63,451 nt of DNA from JBBDWZ01 sp050732575 (lineage in GTDB: Bacteria > Gemmatimonadota > Gemmatimonadetes > Longimicrobiales > RSA9), in NCBI GenBank assembly GCA_050732575.1, contig JBOHRF010000003.1, positions 1-63,451 of the forward strand, in the 5' to 3' direction. The position numbers and the translations under genes were made by a program. Below are positions 48,481-57,328 of the stretch, piece by piece (position 1 is the stretch's first letter; the number at the start of each line of letters is the position of its first letter). Below the pieces are notes generated by a model. That model saw nothing but the letters and a program-made list of their open reading frames with translations. It was not told where the DNA came from and ran no database searches.

Positions 48481-50361
48481 ATGAGCACAACGGCTAAAGA
48501 GATCACCAAACCAGCGGCGGGCGCGCAAGTCAGCGAAAAGGAAGCGCGTCAGGTAGCAGAAGCGGCGCGCGAGACGGAGTGGACGCAGCCGAGCTTCGTG
48601 CGCGAGTTGTTTCTGGGCCGACTGAATCTGGATCTGATTTACCCATGGCCGCAGCTCGACCCGGAAGAGCAGGCGCGGGCAGCCGAGTTCATGAAGAACG
48701 TGGAGGCCGTTCTGCGCACGGTCGACAACCTGAAGATCGAAGCGGAGGACCAGGTCCCGGGGGAAGTCATCGAAGGTCTGCGCCGCGTGGGTGCATTCGG
48801 CATCAAGATCCCACGTGAGTATGGGGGGCTCGGTCTCTCACAAACCAGTTACAACCGGGCGATCGCGCTGATTTCGACCCGTTGCGCCGCAATTGGCGTG
48901 TTGCTTTCGGCCCATCAATCGATCGGCGTGCCGCAGCCGCTCAAGATCTTCGGCACTGACGAGCAGAAGAAGAAGTATCTGCCTCGACTGGCCCGCGGCG
49001 CGATCTCCGCGTTTGCCTTGACCGAGCCGGACGTGGGTTCGGATCCCGCCCGCATGTCCGCCACTGCCGAGCCCACACCTGACGGCACGGCGTACATCCT
49101 GAATGGCGAAAAGTTGTGGTGCACGAACGGGCCAATCGCCGAAATCATGGTGGTCATGGCGCGCACGCCCGCGCGCGATGGCAAACGGCGAGGTATCAGC
49201 GCCTTCATTGTGGAAAGCGCCATGCCGGGCGTGGAAGTGGTGCACCGCTGCGAGTTCATGGGCCTGCGGGGCATCGAGAACGGCGTAGTCCGGTTGCGCA
49301 ACGTGCGGGTACCGAAGGAAAACATCCTTTGGGGCGAGGGCCGTGGCCTCAAGCTGGCGCTCATCACGCTGAATACCGGCCGTCTGACGATTCCGGCCAC
49401 TTGCGCCGCGGCCGGCAAATATTGCTTGAAGGTTGCGCGCGAGTGGAGCAACGTGCGGCAACAGTGGGGAGCGCCGGTAGGCAAACATGACGCCATCGCC
49501 CAGAAGATCGCCTCCATTGCCAGCTACACGTTTGCCATGGACGCGATCGCCGAGCTCTCCGCAGGCCTGGCAGATGCGGGCAAATCGGATATCCGGCTGG
49601 AGGCGGCCATCGCCAAGATGTTCAACTCCGAGGCCGCCTGGCACGTGGTCGACGAAACCATGCAGATTCGCGGCGGCCGCGGCTACGAGACCGCCAAGTC
49701 TTTGGCCGCGCGTGGAGAGGAACCGGTCCCGCTCGAGCAGATCATGCGCGATCTGCGCATCAACCTGATCTTCGAGGGGTCCAGCGAGATCATGCGCCTC
49801 TTCATTGCCCGCGAGGCAGTGGATCCGCACCTCTCGAAGGCTGGCGCCATGGTGGACCCGGACGCCGCTATGGGTGACAAGCTCAAAGGCGCGGTGGGTC
49901 TGGGCCTTCACCTTGCCGGCTGGATGCCCGGACTGGTCGCCGGCTGGGGCCGCTGGCCCCAGTACTCCGAGTTTGGAACGTTGGCGCCCCATCTCCGGTT
50001 CGTCAGTCGGGCGGCCCGTCGGCTCGGCCGCACGCTTTTCTACGCCATGACCCGGTTTGGGCCCAAACTCGAGAAACGGCAGTCGGTGCTGTTCCGCCTG
50101 GTGGACGTGGGCGCCGAGTTGTTCGCCATGGCCGCATCATGCGCCCGCGCTCGGGCGCTCACCCGGGCGGGCGGTGACCCCTCGGCCGTAACCCTGGCCG
50201 ATGCTTTTTGTCGCGCGGCCCGCCGGCGCGTGAACGCACACTTCCGTGCCGTATTCAAGAACGACGATGCCGCAAGATACCGACTTGCACAGGACGTGCT
50301 TGGCGGTCGTTATTCATGGCTGGAATCCGGATTGTCCGCACAGGATCCGGATCGTAATTGA
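48481..50361 (+). CDS. Acyl-CoA dehydrogenase, long form with C-terminal extension
   Basis: 626 aa. Residues about 75-460 are the dehydrogenase core: GLGLSQTSYNRAIALISTRC, SAFALTEPDVGSDPARMSAT, LNGEKLWCTNGPIAEIMVVM, REWSNVRQQWGAPVGKHDAI, and the catalytic Glu in LIFEGSSEIMRLFIAREAVD. Residues about 470-626 form the helical extension seen in very-long-chain/FadE-type enzymes. The pair with the shorter dehydrogenase upstream suggests use of different chain lengths. No electron-transfer flavoprotein gene is in the window. Confidence 0.92.
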   Translation: MSTTAKEITKPAAGAQVSEKEARQVAEAARETEWTQPSFVRELFLGRLNLDLIYPWPQLDPEEQARAAEFMKNVEAVLRTVDNLKIEAEDQVPGEVIEGLRRVGAFGIKIPREYGGLGLSQTSYNRAIALISTRCAAIGVLLSAHQSIGVPQPLKIFGTDEQKKKYLPRLARGAISAFALTEPDVGSDPARMSATAEPTPDGTAYILNGEKLWCTNGPIAEIMVVMARTPARDGKRRGISAFIVESAMPGVEVVHRCEFMGLRGIENGVVRLRNVRVPKENILWGEGRGLKLALITLNTGRLTIPATCAAAGKYCLKVAREWSNVRQQWGAPVGKHDAIAQKIASIASYTFAMDAIAELSAGLADAGKSDIRLEAAIAKMFNSEAAWHVVDETMQIRGGRGYETAKSLAARGEEPVPLEQIMRDLRINLIFEGSSEIMRLFIAREAVDPHLSKAGAMVDPDAAMGDKLKGAVGLGLHLAGWMPGLVAGWGRWPQYSEFGTLAPHLRFVSRAARRLGRTLFYAMTRFGPKLEKRQSVLFRLVDVGAELFAMAASCARARALTRAGGDPSAVTLADAFCRAARRRVNAHFRAVFKNDDAARYRLAQDVLGGRYSWLESGLSAQDPDRN

Positions 50362-50456
50362 AACTCGTTGTGGCACAACGGGAAAGCTTGCGGAGCCCGG
50401 GTGCCTGCCAATACCTTAGCGCACGCAGTCTACATTTTTCTTAATACTTCAAACTC

Positions 50457-51242
50457 ATGGCCATCATCGCGGCGCTGCTGCCCAACCAGGCAGATCGCGA
50501 ATATCTCACCACTGCGGTACCGCCTCACCCGGTACTGTGGGCTGAATCGTGGCGTGAATTGTTGCGCGCCGTTCGACGCCAGCCGGTTGGGCTAGTCGTG
50601 ATGGATTTGCACGCGGAAACACGGAAGGATGGCGCGCTGCGTGTGTTTCGTTTCACGCAGCGTTACCCGCTGACGCCGGTGATTGCGTGGGGCGATGTGG
50701 ATGGACGGGAGCTATTTCGCCTGGGCAAAGCGGGCGCGGCCGATGTAATCATCTCGCGACATGCGGATGATCCGGTGTTAGTGCGCGAGATCATCGAGCT
50801 GGCGCTGGGTCGCGGCTTGTGGCCGTTGATTGAGATGCAATTGCAAGGGCGAATCGACGCAGATGGCATCGAGTTGGTTCGCTACGCCACGGAACACGTC
50901 TCGGACCAGATCCAGGTGCCGGAGTTGGCCACGGCCTTTGACGTGTCGATTTCCACGCTCGAGCGACGCTGCGAACGCTGGCGATTGCCGACACCCGGTC
51001 GTCTGCTGCTGTGGCTTCGTGTACTGCACGGGCTGCGCTGGTTGATGGAACCGGGTCGGAGCGTGGAGTCCGTAGGGCATCAACTTGGTTATTCGTCGGG
51101 TGCAGCGTTTCGGCGTGCCATCAAGGCTACGATTGGTGGTAAGGGTCTTCCATTGCGTGGAACGGACGTGATCGACCGTGCGTTGCAGCAATTTGCGGAA
51201 GAGTGCGGTGGGAGTGTGCCTGCGCAGGAGGTAGGGGTATGA
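50457..51242 (+). CDS. AraC-type HTH regulator with degenerate receiver-like N-terminal domain
   Basis: 261 aa. Residues 1-120 look like a response-regulator receiver (VGLVVMDLHAETRKDGALRV has a central Asp, then LTPVIAWGDVDGRELFRLGK), but the N-terminal acidic pair is absent and the usual K-P motif is not seen, so phosphorylation is doubtful. Residues about 150-230 are an AraC-like DNA-binding domain (VPELATAFDVSISTLERRCE, SVESVGHQLGYSSGAAFRRA). The stop overlaps the start of a TPR protein (ATGA), suggesting the two act together. An AT-rich patch with TAATAC lies just upstream. Confidence 0.78.
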   Translation: MAIIAALLPNQADREYLTTAVPPHPVLWAESWRELLRAVRRQPVGLVVMDLHAETRKDGALRVFRFTQRYPLTPVIAWGDVDGRELFRLGKAGAADVIISRHADDPVLVREIIELALGRGLWPLIEMQLQGRIDADGIELVRYATEHVSDQIQVPELATAFDVSISTLERRCERWRLPTPGRLLLWLRVLHGLRWLMEPGRSVESVGHQLGYSSGAAFRRAIKATIGGKGLPLRGTDVIDRALQQFAEECGGSVPAQEVGV

Positions 51243-52519
51243 CGGCGCGCTATGATCGGCTGGCGCCGCTCGCATCACCTGAGCGCGAGCGGTCCTTTCC
51301 CGGCTGGGCCGTATTGCGCGATCTGGACGGCGCGGAGCGCGATGGTGATGCAGCGCGGCGGGCGCGACTGCGTTTTCTGGCGTTGCGGCCGGTTCTGCGG
51401 GCGGCCCATCTGGGAACGGACCATGTGCCCATCGAGTCGTTCGAGCGACAGGTGGATCGTGTGCGCGAAGAGCTGGGTCAACTGCCCGCGCGTGATGCGG
51501 AGCGGGCCGTTCTGGCGCGGCTGCTGAACGACCTGCGCACGCGTCAGTCCGAGTTGATCGTGCAGGCTGTGTTGGTGGTCTCGGAATTTGCAGAAGCAAA
51601 TGGCCAACATGCAGCTGCCGAGGAGTATGCACGCGCAGCGCTGGCCATGACGCGTAACGTGCCGCGTGACCGGCAAGCGGCCGCGGCCACACGCGCTCTA
51701 TCACGAGTGGCGCTGTCCGCAGGTCATCTGGAAGAGGCGCAGTCGCGGGCCCATGATGCGTGTGAGCTGGCACTGACGAGTGATGACCGCGGCGAGTGGA
51801 TCCGCGCCATCGGCCAGCTGGCGGCGGCGTACCGCGGCACAGGTGATGGCAGCCAGGCAGGTGAGGCACTGTTGCAGGCGCATCGCCGTGCGCGTGAGTG
51901 GGGCAACGAAGCGCTGGTGGGTTTGGCGCTGGCGCAACTATGCCGTCATTCTGCCGAGATAAATCAGCCGGATGGTGTGATCGAGCACGGCTGGTCCGCA
52001 CTGCGCATGGTAGAGCGAGCAGAAGACCGCGCGCAGATTCTGAAGCTCATGGGCGATGCCCTGGCCGGGTTGGGCTTTGCCCGAGCAGCGGAGCGTTGCT
52101 ACGCCCTGATCTCATTACGCGCCAGCTCGCCGACTCTGCGTCTGGCCGGACTTGCGGGCGCAGCACTGGTGGCGGCGGAGCACGGCGATCGCGATCGCTT
52201 TCGGGAACGCCGATCCGCCGCGTTACGTGAATTGCCGCCGGCGCATCGCGCCGCGCGCGCGGCCGCGCACATCGATCTGGGCCGCGGCGCAGGCCTGGTT
52301 GGCGAAACGGACTCGGCGCGCGAGCATATCCGTGAAGCGCTGAGTTTGCTGGGTGATACCGGCCATTCCGGTATGCGCTCACAGGCCGAGGAAGTGCTGC
52401 GCAGCCTCAACGGACCGGCCCAACAATCGCCACGACGTACGCCGGTGCCGGCCGAGCAGACGCGGCGCATTGCGGCCGAATTGGAGCACCTGGCAGATTC
52501 TCTAGTCACTATGGAGTGA
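51239..52519 (+). CDS. TPR-repeat protein
   Basis: 426 aa, no signal peptide or membrane segment. Residues about 100-340 are successive helix pairs of TPR type (AAAEEYARAALAMTR, AAATRALSRVALSAGHLEEA, ALLQAHRRAREWGNEALVGL, LKLMGDALAGLGFARAAERC). The ends are low in complexity and Arg/Glu-rich. It probably binds other proteins. The ATG overlaps the regulator's stop, and the pair may form a regulator plus sensor partner; no direct evidence. Confidence 0.72.
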   Translation: MTARYDRLAPLASPERERSFPGWAVLRDLDGAERDGDAARRARLRFLALRPVLRAAHLGTDHVPIESFERQVDRVREELGQLPARDAERAVLARLLNDLRTRQSELIVQAVLVVSEFAEANGQHAAAEEYARAALAMTRNVPRDRQAAAATRALSRVALSAGHLEEAQSRAHDACELALTSDDRGEWIRAIGQLAAAYRGTGDGSQAGEALLQAHRRAREWGNEALVGLALAQLCRHSAEINQPDGVIEHGWSALRMVERAEDRAQILKLMGDALAGLGFARAAERCYALISLRASSPTLRLAGLAGAALVAAEHGDRDRFRERRSAALRELPPAHRAARAAAHIDLGRGAGLVGETDSAREHIREALSLLGDTGHSGMRSQAEEVLRSLNGPAQQSPRRTPVPAEQTRRIAAELEHLADSLVTME

Positions 52520-52562
52520 CTCCCCCCAGGCGTTACTTCTTCTGAGTTTCACAACGCGGCTC

Positions 52563-52964
52563 GTGCCATCACGCTCAACGATTACGCGACCGGCCGTCTG
52601 GGTCCTGGCCGGCGGCGCCGCGATATTGCTGGCTGGGTCCTGTGCGCGGAATGGCGGCAACCGGGATCGGCCCGAGCGGCTCGAACCAGCACTCCTCAGG
52701 GTAATTGAAGTCCACCCCGATAGCGTGGTGGGCGTGCTCATCCGCCTGCATCGCGACGTTGTTCCTGAGGATCGGGAACAGCTGGCTCGGTTGGGCCTGT
52801 CACTGGGAAGCGCGGCGGGCCGCGTGGTAACGGGCAACATTCGGGCGGGCCATGCCCGAAGAATCACGCGTTGGCCCAACGTTGAATGGGTGGAATTGTC
52901 CGGGCAGATCCGCTTGTCAAATAGCAAAAACAACGTTGAAACGGAGAGTGATGGTCCGGCTTGA
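52563..52964 (+). CDS. Small lipoprotein resembling a subtilase propeptide (inhibitor I9-like)
   Basis: 133 aa from GTG 52563. The signal ends in LLAGSC, so it is a likely lipoprotein. The mature part (IEVHPDSVVGVLIRLHRDVV, DREQLARLGLSLGSAAGRVV, ITRWPNVEWVELSGQIRLS) has the order of strands and the P-x-V-x-W-V-E ending seen in propeptides of S8 peptidases, and parallels the propeptide inside the next gene. It overlaps that gene by 14 bases. A stand-alone inhibitor or folding helper for the protease is a reasonable inference. Confidence 0.62.
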   Translation: MPSRSTITRPAVWVLAGGAAILLAGSCARNGGNRDRPERLEPALLRVIEVHPDSVVGVLIRLHRDVVPEDREQLARLGLSLGSAAGRVVTGNIRAGHARRITRWPNVEWVELSGQIRLSNSKNNVETESDGPA

Positions 52965-55900
52965 GGTTCGAGCGGTGCTGCTGCTGCTCGGGATCATGGG
53001 TACAGGAGTGAGTGCGCAGTCACCCGCCCCGTACGTCGATCCGGTGTTACGCGTGTTGGGCCAGGCCGAGCTGCGCGCCGGCATCGAGCGCAATCCGCGT
53101 TTGGGCCGCGATGAGCCGGCACAAAGCCAGCCGTTTGGAGGTCGCGTGGCCCTCAGCCGCGCCACCGTAACCGCGCCCGCGCAGGTCAGTGTCTTCGTGC
53201 AACTGCGTGATGCGCGCGGACTGGACGAGTTGCGCGCGCTGGGCGCTACCATCGGCACCGTGCGCAACAACATAGTCACCGCTGAATTGCCGCTGACTGC
53301 GCTCGAGCGGTTGGATAGTACGACCGCGATTCGCATGGTAGAAGCAGCGCAGACCGTCACCGTAAATCACGACTCTGCGCTCAAAGCGATTCGCGCCAAC
53401 GATGTGCGGCGGCAAGTTGGAGGCGTTTGGACCGGGGTGACCGGCGCTGGCGCAATCGTGGGCGTGTATGACACGGGCATTGATTTTCGGCACGAGGACT
53501 TCCTGGATGTAAACGGACGCACGCGTTTGCTCGGTTTGTGGGACCAGACCCGATCGGGCACGCCACCGCCCGGCTTCAATCTGGGTAACTACTGCAGTCG
53601 CGAAGCGATTCAACGCGTGATCGACAATCCCACCGACACCACCCCTTGTGATGAGCAGGATACGCATGGCCACGGCACGCACACGGCGGGCACGGCCGCA
53701 GGTGATGGCAGCGCCTCGACGCCGGTGGGTTCTTCCACGTACCAGTATGCCGGTGTAGCTCCGCTGGCTGACTTGCTCATTGTAAAAGGCGGCAATGGCT
53801 CGTTTTCGGAATCGAACATCCTGGATGGGTTGCGTTGGCTGGAGGCTCAGGGACGTGCATTGAACCGGCCGGTAGTCGTGAACTTGTCATTGGGCGGTCA
53901 AACGGGCGCCCATGACGGCACGCGTTTGTACGAGCAGGAAATCGACAATCTCTCGCGCCCCGGCTTTGTGGTGGTCATTTCTTCCGGCAATGAAGGCTCC
54001 CACGGCAACCTGCAAAACCGCGACGGCTCGCCGTTCGTTTTTACTCCGTTCTACATCCATGGAACGGGCCTGGCCACGACCGGATCCACGCGTGAGTTCA
54101 GCATTCAGTTTCCGTCCACGGCGTCGATTCCGGGCGGCTGCAATGAGTTGATCCAACTGAGTTTCTGGTACGAGGCACAAGATCGCTTGCGCATCACCGT
54201 GGTGCGTCCTGATGGTTCGAGCCACAGCAACGATCCCGGCGCCAGCAATTTGCAGGACAACGTGAGCGGCAGCATCCAAATCAACAACGCGGCCAACGGC
54301 CCCAATCCGCAGAATGGCGATCATGAAGCGCTCATTGTGATAGGCGACTGCGGATCGTCACAGGCCAGAGCCGCTGCCGGCACGTGGATACTGCGCGTTA
54401 CCACCATGGGCACGGGCTCAGGGCAGGCGTTCCATTTCTGGATGAACGTGAATACGCTGGGCGCGCGCGGGGTGACCGGCTTCGACAATCGTTATATCGT
54501 GGGCTCACCAGGCAACGCGCGTTCGGCCGTGACCGTGGGCGCATACGCCTCGCGCATGTGCTGGCCCTCCGGCACCGTCCAGTTTTGCTTCCCGCAAAAC
54601 GAGGAGATCGGCGACCTGGCTCGCTTCTCCAATGGCGGCCCCACGCGCGATGGACGATTGAAGCCGGAACTCGTGGCACCCGGTATTGCCGTGATATCGG
54701 CTCGCTCGCGCCATGCTGCGGTGGCGGCCAACCGTGTGGCGCCCGACCTGGTGCACTGGGCCAACCAGGGCACCAGCATGGCCGCGCCGCAAGTGACCGG
54801 CACCATTGCCTTGATGATGCAGATTCGTCCCAACCTTACGTTCACGGAGGCCAAACAGGCCTTCGAGCGCGGAGCGCTGCGCGATGCGTTCACCAATCGC
54901 ACGTATGGCAACGATTTTGGCGCACAACCCAGGGACTGGTGGGGCTACGGCAAGCTGCTGGTGCCCCGCGCACTGTGTCAGCTGGGCACAGCCAGCTCAT
55001 TGACCCTGGTTTCTATCTCGCCGGAAGCAGACACTTTGCCGCGCAACGCCACGCTGCAATTGGATGCGTGCGCGGTCGGCGTGAGCAGCAGTGTAACCTT
55101 CGAGTCGACCGATCCGAGTGTGGCCCAAGTCGATGCGTTCGGCATGGTACGCGCACTACAAAACGGCAATACACTCATCATTGCGCGCGCCGGTACCAAC
55201 GCAGACACAGCGCGACTCACGGTTGTGCCACCGGCCACAGTCGCCGCCAGCGGCAGTGCCGCCGTGCAAAGCAGCGTCACGCTGGGCAGAGCACGGACCC
55301 AGCTGACGCTGCTTGCGCTCAATTTGCGCGTCCACGGTTTCGAGAATGTGAACATCGAGTCGCTCAGCTTTGGCGTGCATGGCGTTGACCCTGGTGCCAG
55401 GCTGCTGGTCGCACAGGATCTGAATGCCAATGGGCGACTCGATGCCTCGGATCGTGTCATTGCCTCGGCACCACGCGGCCCGGGTGCCGCCGATACCGTG
55501 CGCATCGCCACAACCGCGTTCACCGTGGCCCGGCGCGATTCGGCGCGACTGCTGATTGGCATCGAGCTCTCCGGTGCCGCCGCCAACAACACGCAGTTTC
55601 AGATGCGCTTTGTATCCGGCGAAACGCGCACTGTGGGCGCGCGCTCCGGTGCCCGCGACCAGCTGGAACCCGTGAGTGTTGCCATAACATCGGCGGTAAC
55701 GACCACGACCGTACTTGCCAACGCCGAGGTGTTCTCTCTCAGCGAGAATCCTGTGCGCGGCACACGCGTGGTCTTCAACTTTGCCGAGCGCCCGCGCGTG
55801 GCAGGCATCTACACACTGAACGGACGCCGCGTACTCGACCTGACCCGCCGCCTTGATCTACTGGGCAGCGTGACCTGGGACCTGCGCAACGACGAAGGCA

Positions 55901-55989
55901 CGCGCGTGGCTCCCGGCATCTACCTGGTCATTTTCGATGTGCGGGGCCGGCTGATCCGCGAGAAGTTGTTCGTCTTGGGGGGGCAATGA
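52951..55989 (+). CDS. Secreted subtilisin-like serine peptidase (S8) with Big_2-like and T9SS-type C-terminal sorting domains
   Basis: 1012 aa. Signal peptide to about residue 26 (GVSAQ). Residues about 80-145 are a propeptide. The catalytic triad is present: Asp in GVYDTGIDFRHEDF (about 174), His in HGHGTHTAGTAAGDG (about 241) and Ser in GTSMAAPQVTGT (about 608), with Asn in ISSGNEGSHG. A long insert lies between His and Ser. Residues about 690-760 resemble a Big_2 Ig-like domain (VTFESTDPSVAQVDAFGMVR). The last 85 residues (SENPVRGTRVVFNFAERP, YTLNGRRVLDLT, VAPGIYLVIFDVRGRLIREK) match the type A C-terminal domain used for T9SS export. The ATG at 52951 has GGAG 6 bases upstream. The stop overlaps a PorV-like gene. 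Confidence 0.92.
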   Translation: MVRLEVRAVLLLLGIMGTGVSAQSPAPYVDPVLRVLGQAELRAGIERNPRLGRDEPAQSQPFGGRVALSRATVTAPAQVSVFVQLRDARGLDELRALGATIGTVRNNIVTAELPLTALERLDSTTAIRMVEAAQTVTVNHDSALKAIRANDVRRQVGGVWTGVTGAGAIVGVYDTGIDFRHEDFLDVNGRTRLLGLWDQTRSGTPPPGFNLGNYCSREAIQRVIDNPTDTTPCDEQDTHGHGTHTAGTAAGDGSASTPVGSSTYQYAGVAPLADLLIVKGGNGSFSESNILDGLRWLEAQGRALNRPVVVNLSLGGQTGAHDGTRLYEQEIDNLSRPGFVVVISSGNEGSHGNLQNRDGSPFVFTPFYIHGTGLATTGSTREFSIQFPSTASIPGGCNELIQLSFWYEAQDRLRITVVRPDGSSHSNDPGASNLQDNVSGSIQINNAANGPNPQNGDHEALIVIGDCGSSQARAAAGTWILRVTTMGTGSGQAFHFWMNVNTLGARGVTGFDNRYIVGSPGNARSAVTVGAYASRMCWPSGTVQFCFPQNEEIGDLARFSNGGPTRDGRLKPELVAPGIAVISARSRHAAVAANRVAPDLVHWANQGTSMAAPQVTGTIALMMQIRPNLTFTEAKQAFERGALRDAFTNRTYGNDFGAQPRDWWGYGKLLVPRALCQLGTASSLTLVSISPEADTLPRNATLQLDACAVGVSSSVTFESTDPSVAQVDAFGMVRALQNGNTLIIARAGTNADTARLTVVPPATVAASGSAAVQSSVTLGRARTQLTLLALNLRVHGFENVNIESLSFGVHGVDPGARLLVAQDLNANGRLDASDRVIASAPRGPGAADTVRIATTAFTVARRDSARLLIGIELSGAAANNTQFQMRFVSGETRTVGARSGARDQLEPVSVAITSAVTTTTVLANAEVFSLSENPVRGTRVVFNFAERPRVAGIYTLNGRRVLDLTRRLDLLGSVTWDLRNDEGTRVAPGIYLVIFDVRGRLIREKLFVLGGQ

Positions 55990-56960
55990 AAGCGTGGTCG
56001 GTGGTGGGCGCACTTTTGGCCGGCATTCCGAGCCTGTCGCTGGGGCAGGGTGCAGGGGCGACGGGCGCGCAGGTGCTGCAATTCGTGGCGGGCAGTCGCG
56101 CCGCGGCACTGTCAGGCGCGTACACCGCCGCCAGTGGTGATGCCGATGCCTTGTTCTACAACCCAGCGGGTGTGGCCACGCTGCGCCGCGGTGCCGGCCT
56201 GGCCTATGAGACCTATGTTGCGGACGTGGCGCTGGCATCGTTTGGCGGGCTGCTGAACATAGGGCGATTCACGGTCGGCCTGAGCGGCGTGTATCTCGAT
56301 GGTGGTGAAATCGATGAAATGGTTCCTGACCCCGAGTTTGGCGGGAACGTTGGCCTGCCCACCGGCCACAAGGTGTCGGCGTCAGAGACGGCCGCGCGTA
56401 TCAGCGCGGCAACCGCATTGAGCGACCGATTGCGCGTCGGTGCTTCCATGGGCTTTGTCTCGACTTCCATAGGCAGCGGTCAAGCCGCGGCAGGTGAATC
56501 ACGCAACGCGCCCAGCATCGATGTGGGCGGACAGTATGATCTGTCTTTCGGAACCGTGGGCCTTGCCTTGCGCAACGTGGGCACACGGCTATCCGGTGCT
56601 GACGTCAGCAGTGCACGCCTGCCAACCGAAGCGCGGCTGGGCGTGGCCGCACAGTTCACACGCGCCGATGGACTGGGCGTAACGCTTCATAGCGACCTGG
56701 TGGCGCGCATCAATGAAAGCTCGGCCGGCCTCATCTTTGGCGTGGAAGGCGGATGGCAAGCCAGCGCACAACGCAACGTGGGCGCGGTGGCACGCATAGG
56801 TTACAGTGCAGCCGAGGGTGAAGGCGGCCTGGGCGGACTCAAGCTGGGCGCAGGAATCAGCATGGCGCACCTTGCCCTGGATTACACGTTCCAGCACCTG
56901 GAATTCATGGGCGGCGTGCATCGGTTCGGGTTGCGCTGGAGCGTGACACGTGACGAGTGA
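55986..56960 (+). CDS. PorV/PorQ-family outer membrane protein
   Basis: 324 aa with a signal peptide (cleavage near LSLGQ). The family start is clear: FVAGSRAAALSGAYTAASGD followed by ADALFYNPAGVATLRRGAGL, which is the UPF0164/PorV-PorQ pattern. The remainder is a FadL-like barrel ending in an aromatic-hydrophobic strand (HRFGLRWSVTRDE). In T9SS bacteria PorV shuttles cargo carrying the C-terminal sorting domain. Here its ATG overlaps the stop of a gene that encodes just such a cargo. PorQ-like or stand-alone family members cannot be excluded. Confidence 0.82.
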   Translation: MKAWSVVGALLAGIPSLSLGQGAGATGAQVLQFVAGSRAAALSGAYTAASGDADALFYNPAGVATLRRGAGLAYETYVADVALASFGGLLNIGRFTVGLSGVYLDGGEIDEMVPDPEFGGNVGLPTGHKVSASETAARISAATALSDRLRVGASMGFVSTSIGSGQAAAGESRNAPSIDVGGQYDLSFGTVGLALRNVGTRLSGADVSSARLPTEARLGVAAQFTRADGLGVTLHSDLVARINESSAGLIFGVEGGWQASAQRNVGAVARIGYSAAEGEGGLGGLKLGAGISMAHLALDYTFQHLEFMGGVHRFGLRWSVTRDE

Positions 56961-57005
56961 CGCGGGACGCGCGCCGAGTTAACGCGTCACGCGTCACGCG
57001 TCACG
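56942..57005. repeat. Inverted heptamer repeats covering two convergent stop codons
   Basis: CGTGACA, CGTGACG, AGTGACG, CGGGACG (56942-56969) face three copies of CGTCACG (56985-57005). The first arm includes the PorV-like gene's TGA (56958-56960) and the third right-hand copy includes the stop of the opposite gene (57001-57003). The loop contains GTTAAC. Confidence 0.8.
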
Positions 57006-57216
57006 ACAGGACGTCCCGTTGGCCGGTGCTGACTTCGCGCACCCAGAGTTTGTAGTCGATGGCCGCGGCCAGGGCGGCTTCGATGCTGCGAATCACGTCG
57101 GGCTCACCGACTTCGATGCGCGCGCGTTCCACCAGGTCGGCGTCGAGAAAAAAGCTGTATGGTTTGCGGGCGGCTTCGCGCAGTTGACGGGCGCGCCCAG
57201 GTGCCGGTTCGCTCAT
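57001..57216 (-). CDS. Small ribbon-helix-helix-like (antitoxin/regulator-like) protein
   Basis: 71 aa. KPYSFFLDADLVERARIEVG followed by EPDVIRSIEAALAAAIDYKL gives the strand-helix-helix order of ribbon-helix-helix or CcdA-like DNA-binding proteins. No toxin gene is next to it on the same strand, so it may be a free regulator. GGAGG lies 4 bases before the ATG. An inverted repeat (57264-57289) in the divergent region may be its operator. Family assignment is moderate. Confidence 0.5.
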   Translation of the reverse strand: MSEPAPGRARQLREAARKPYSFFLDADLVERARIEVGEPDVIRSIEAALAAAIDYKLWVREVSTGQRDVLS

Positions 57217-57263
57217 ACATCCTCCGGAAACAGGTTTCGGGTATGGTGTGCCTGCATCAGGAG

Positions 57264-57289
57264 CGTTGCCATAACGCGATGGGGCAACG
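57264..57289. promoter_or_regulatory. Candidate operator: CGTTGCC-N12-GGCAACG
   Basis: A perfect 7-base inverted repeat lies between the divergent RHH-like and GroES-like genes (57264-57270 and 57283-57289). Its symmetry and position suit a dimeric regulator. It does not match the CIRCE element. Confidence 0.4.
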
Positions 57290-57328
57290 TGCTTGCGTCA
57301 TCGTGCGTGCGTGAGTTATTGAGGAGCC

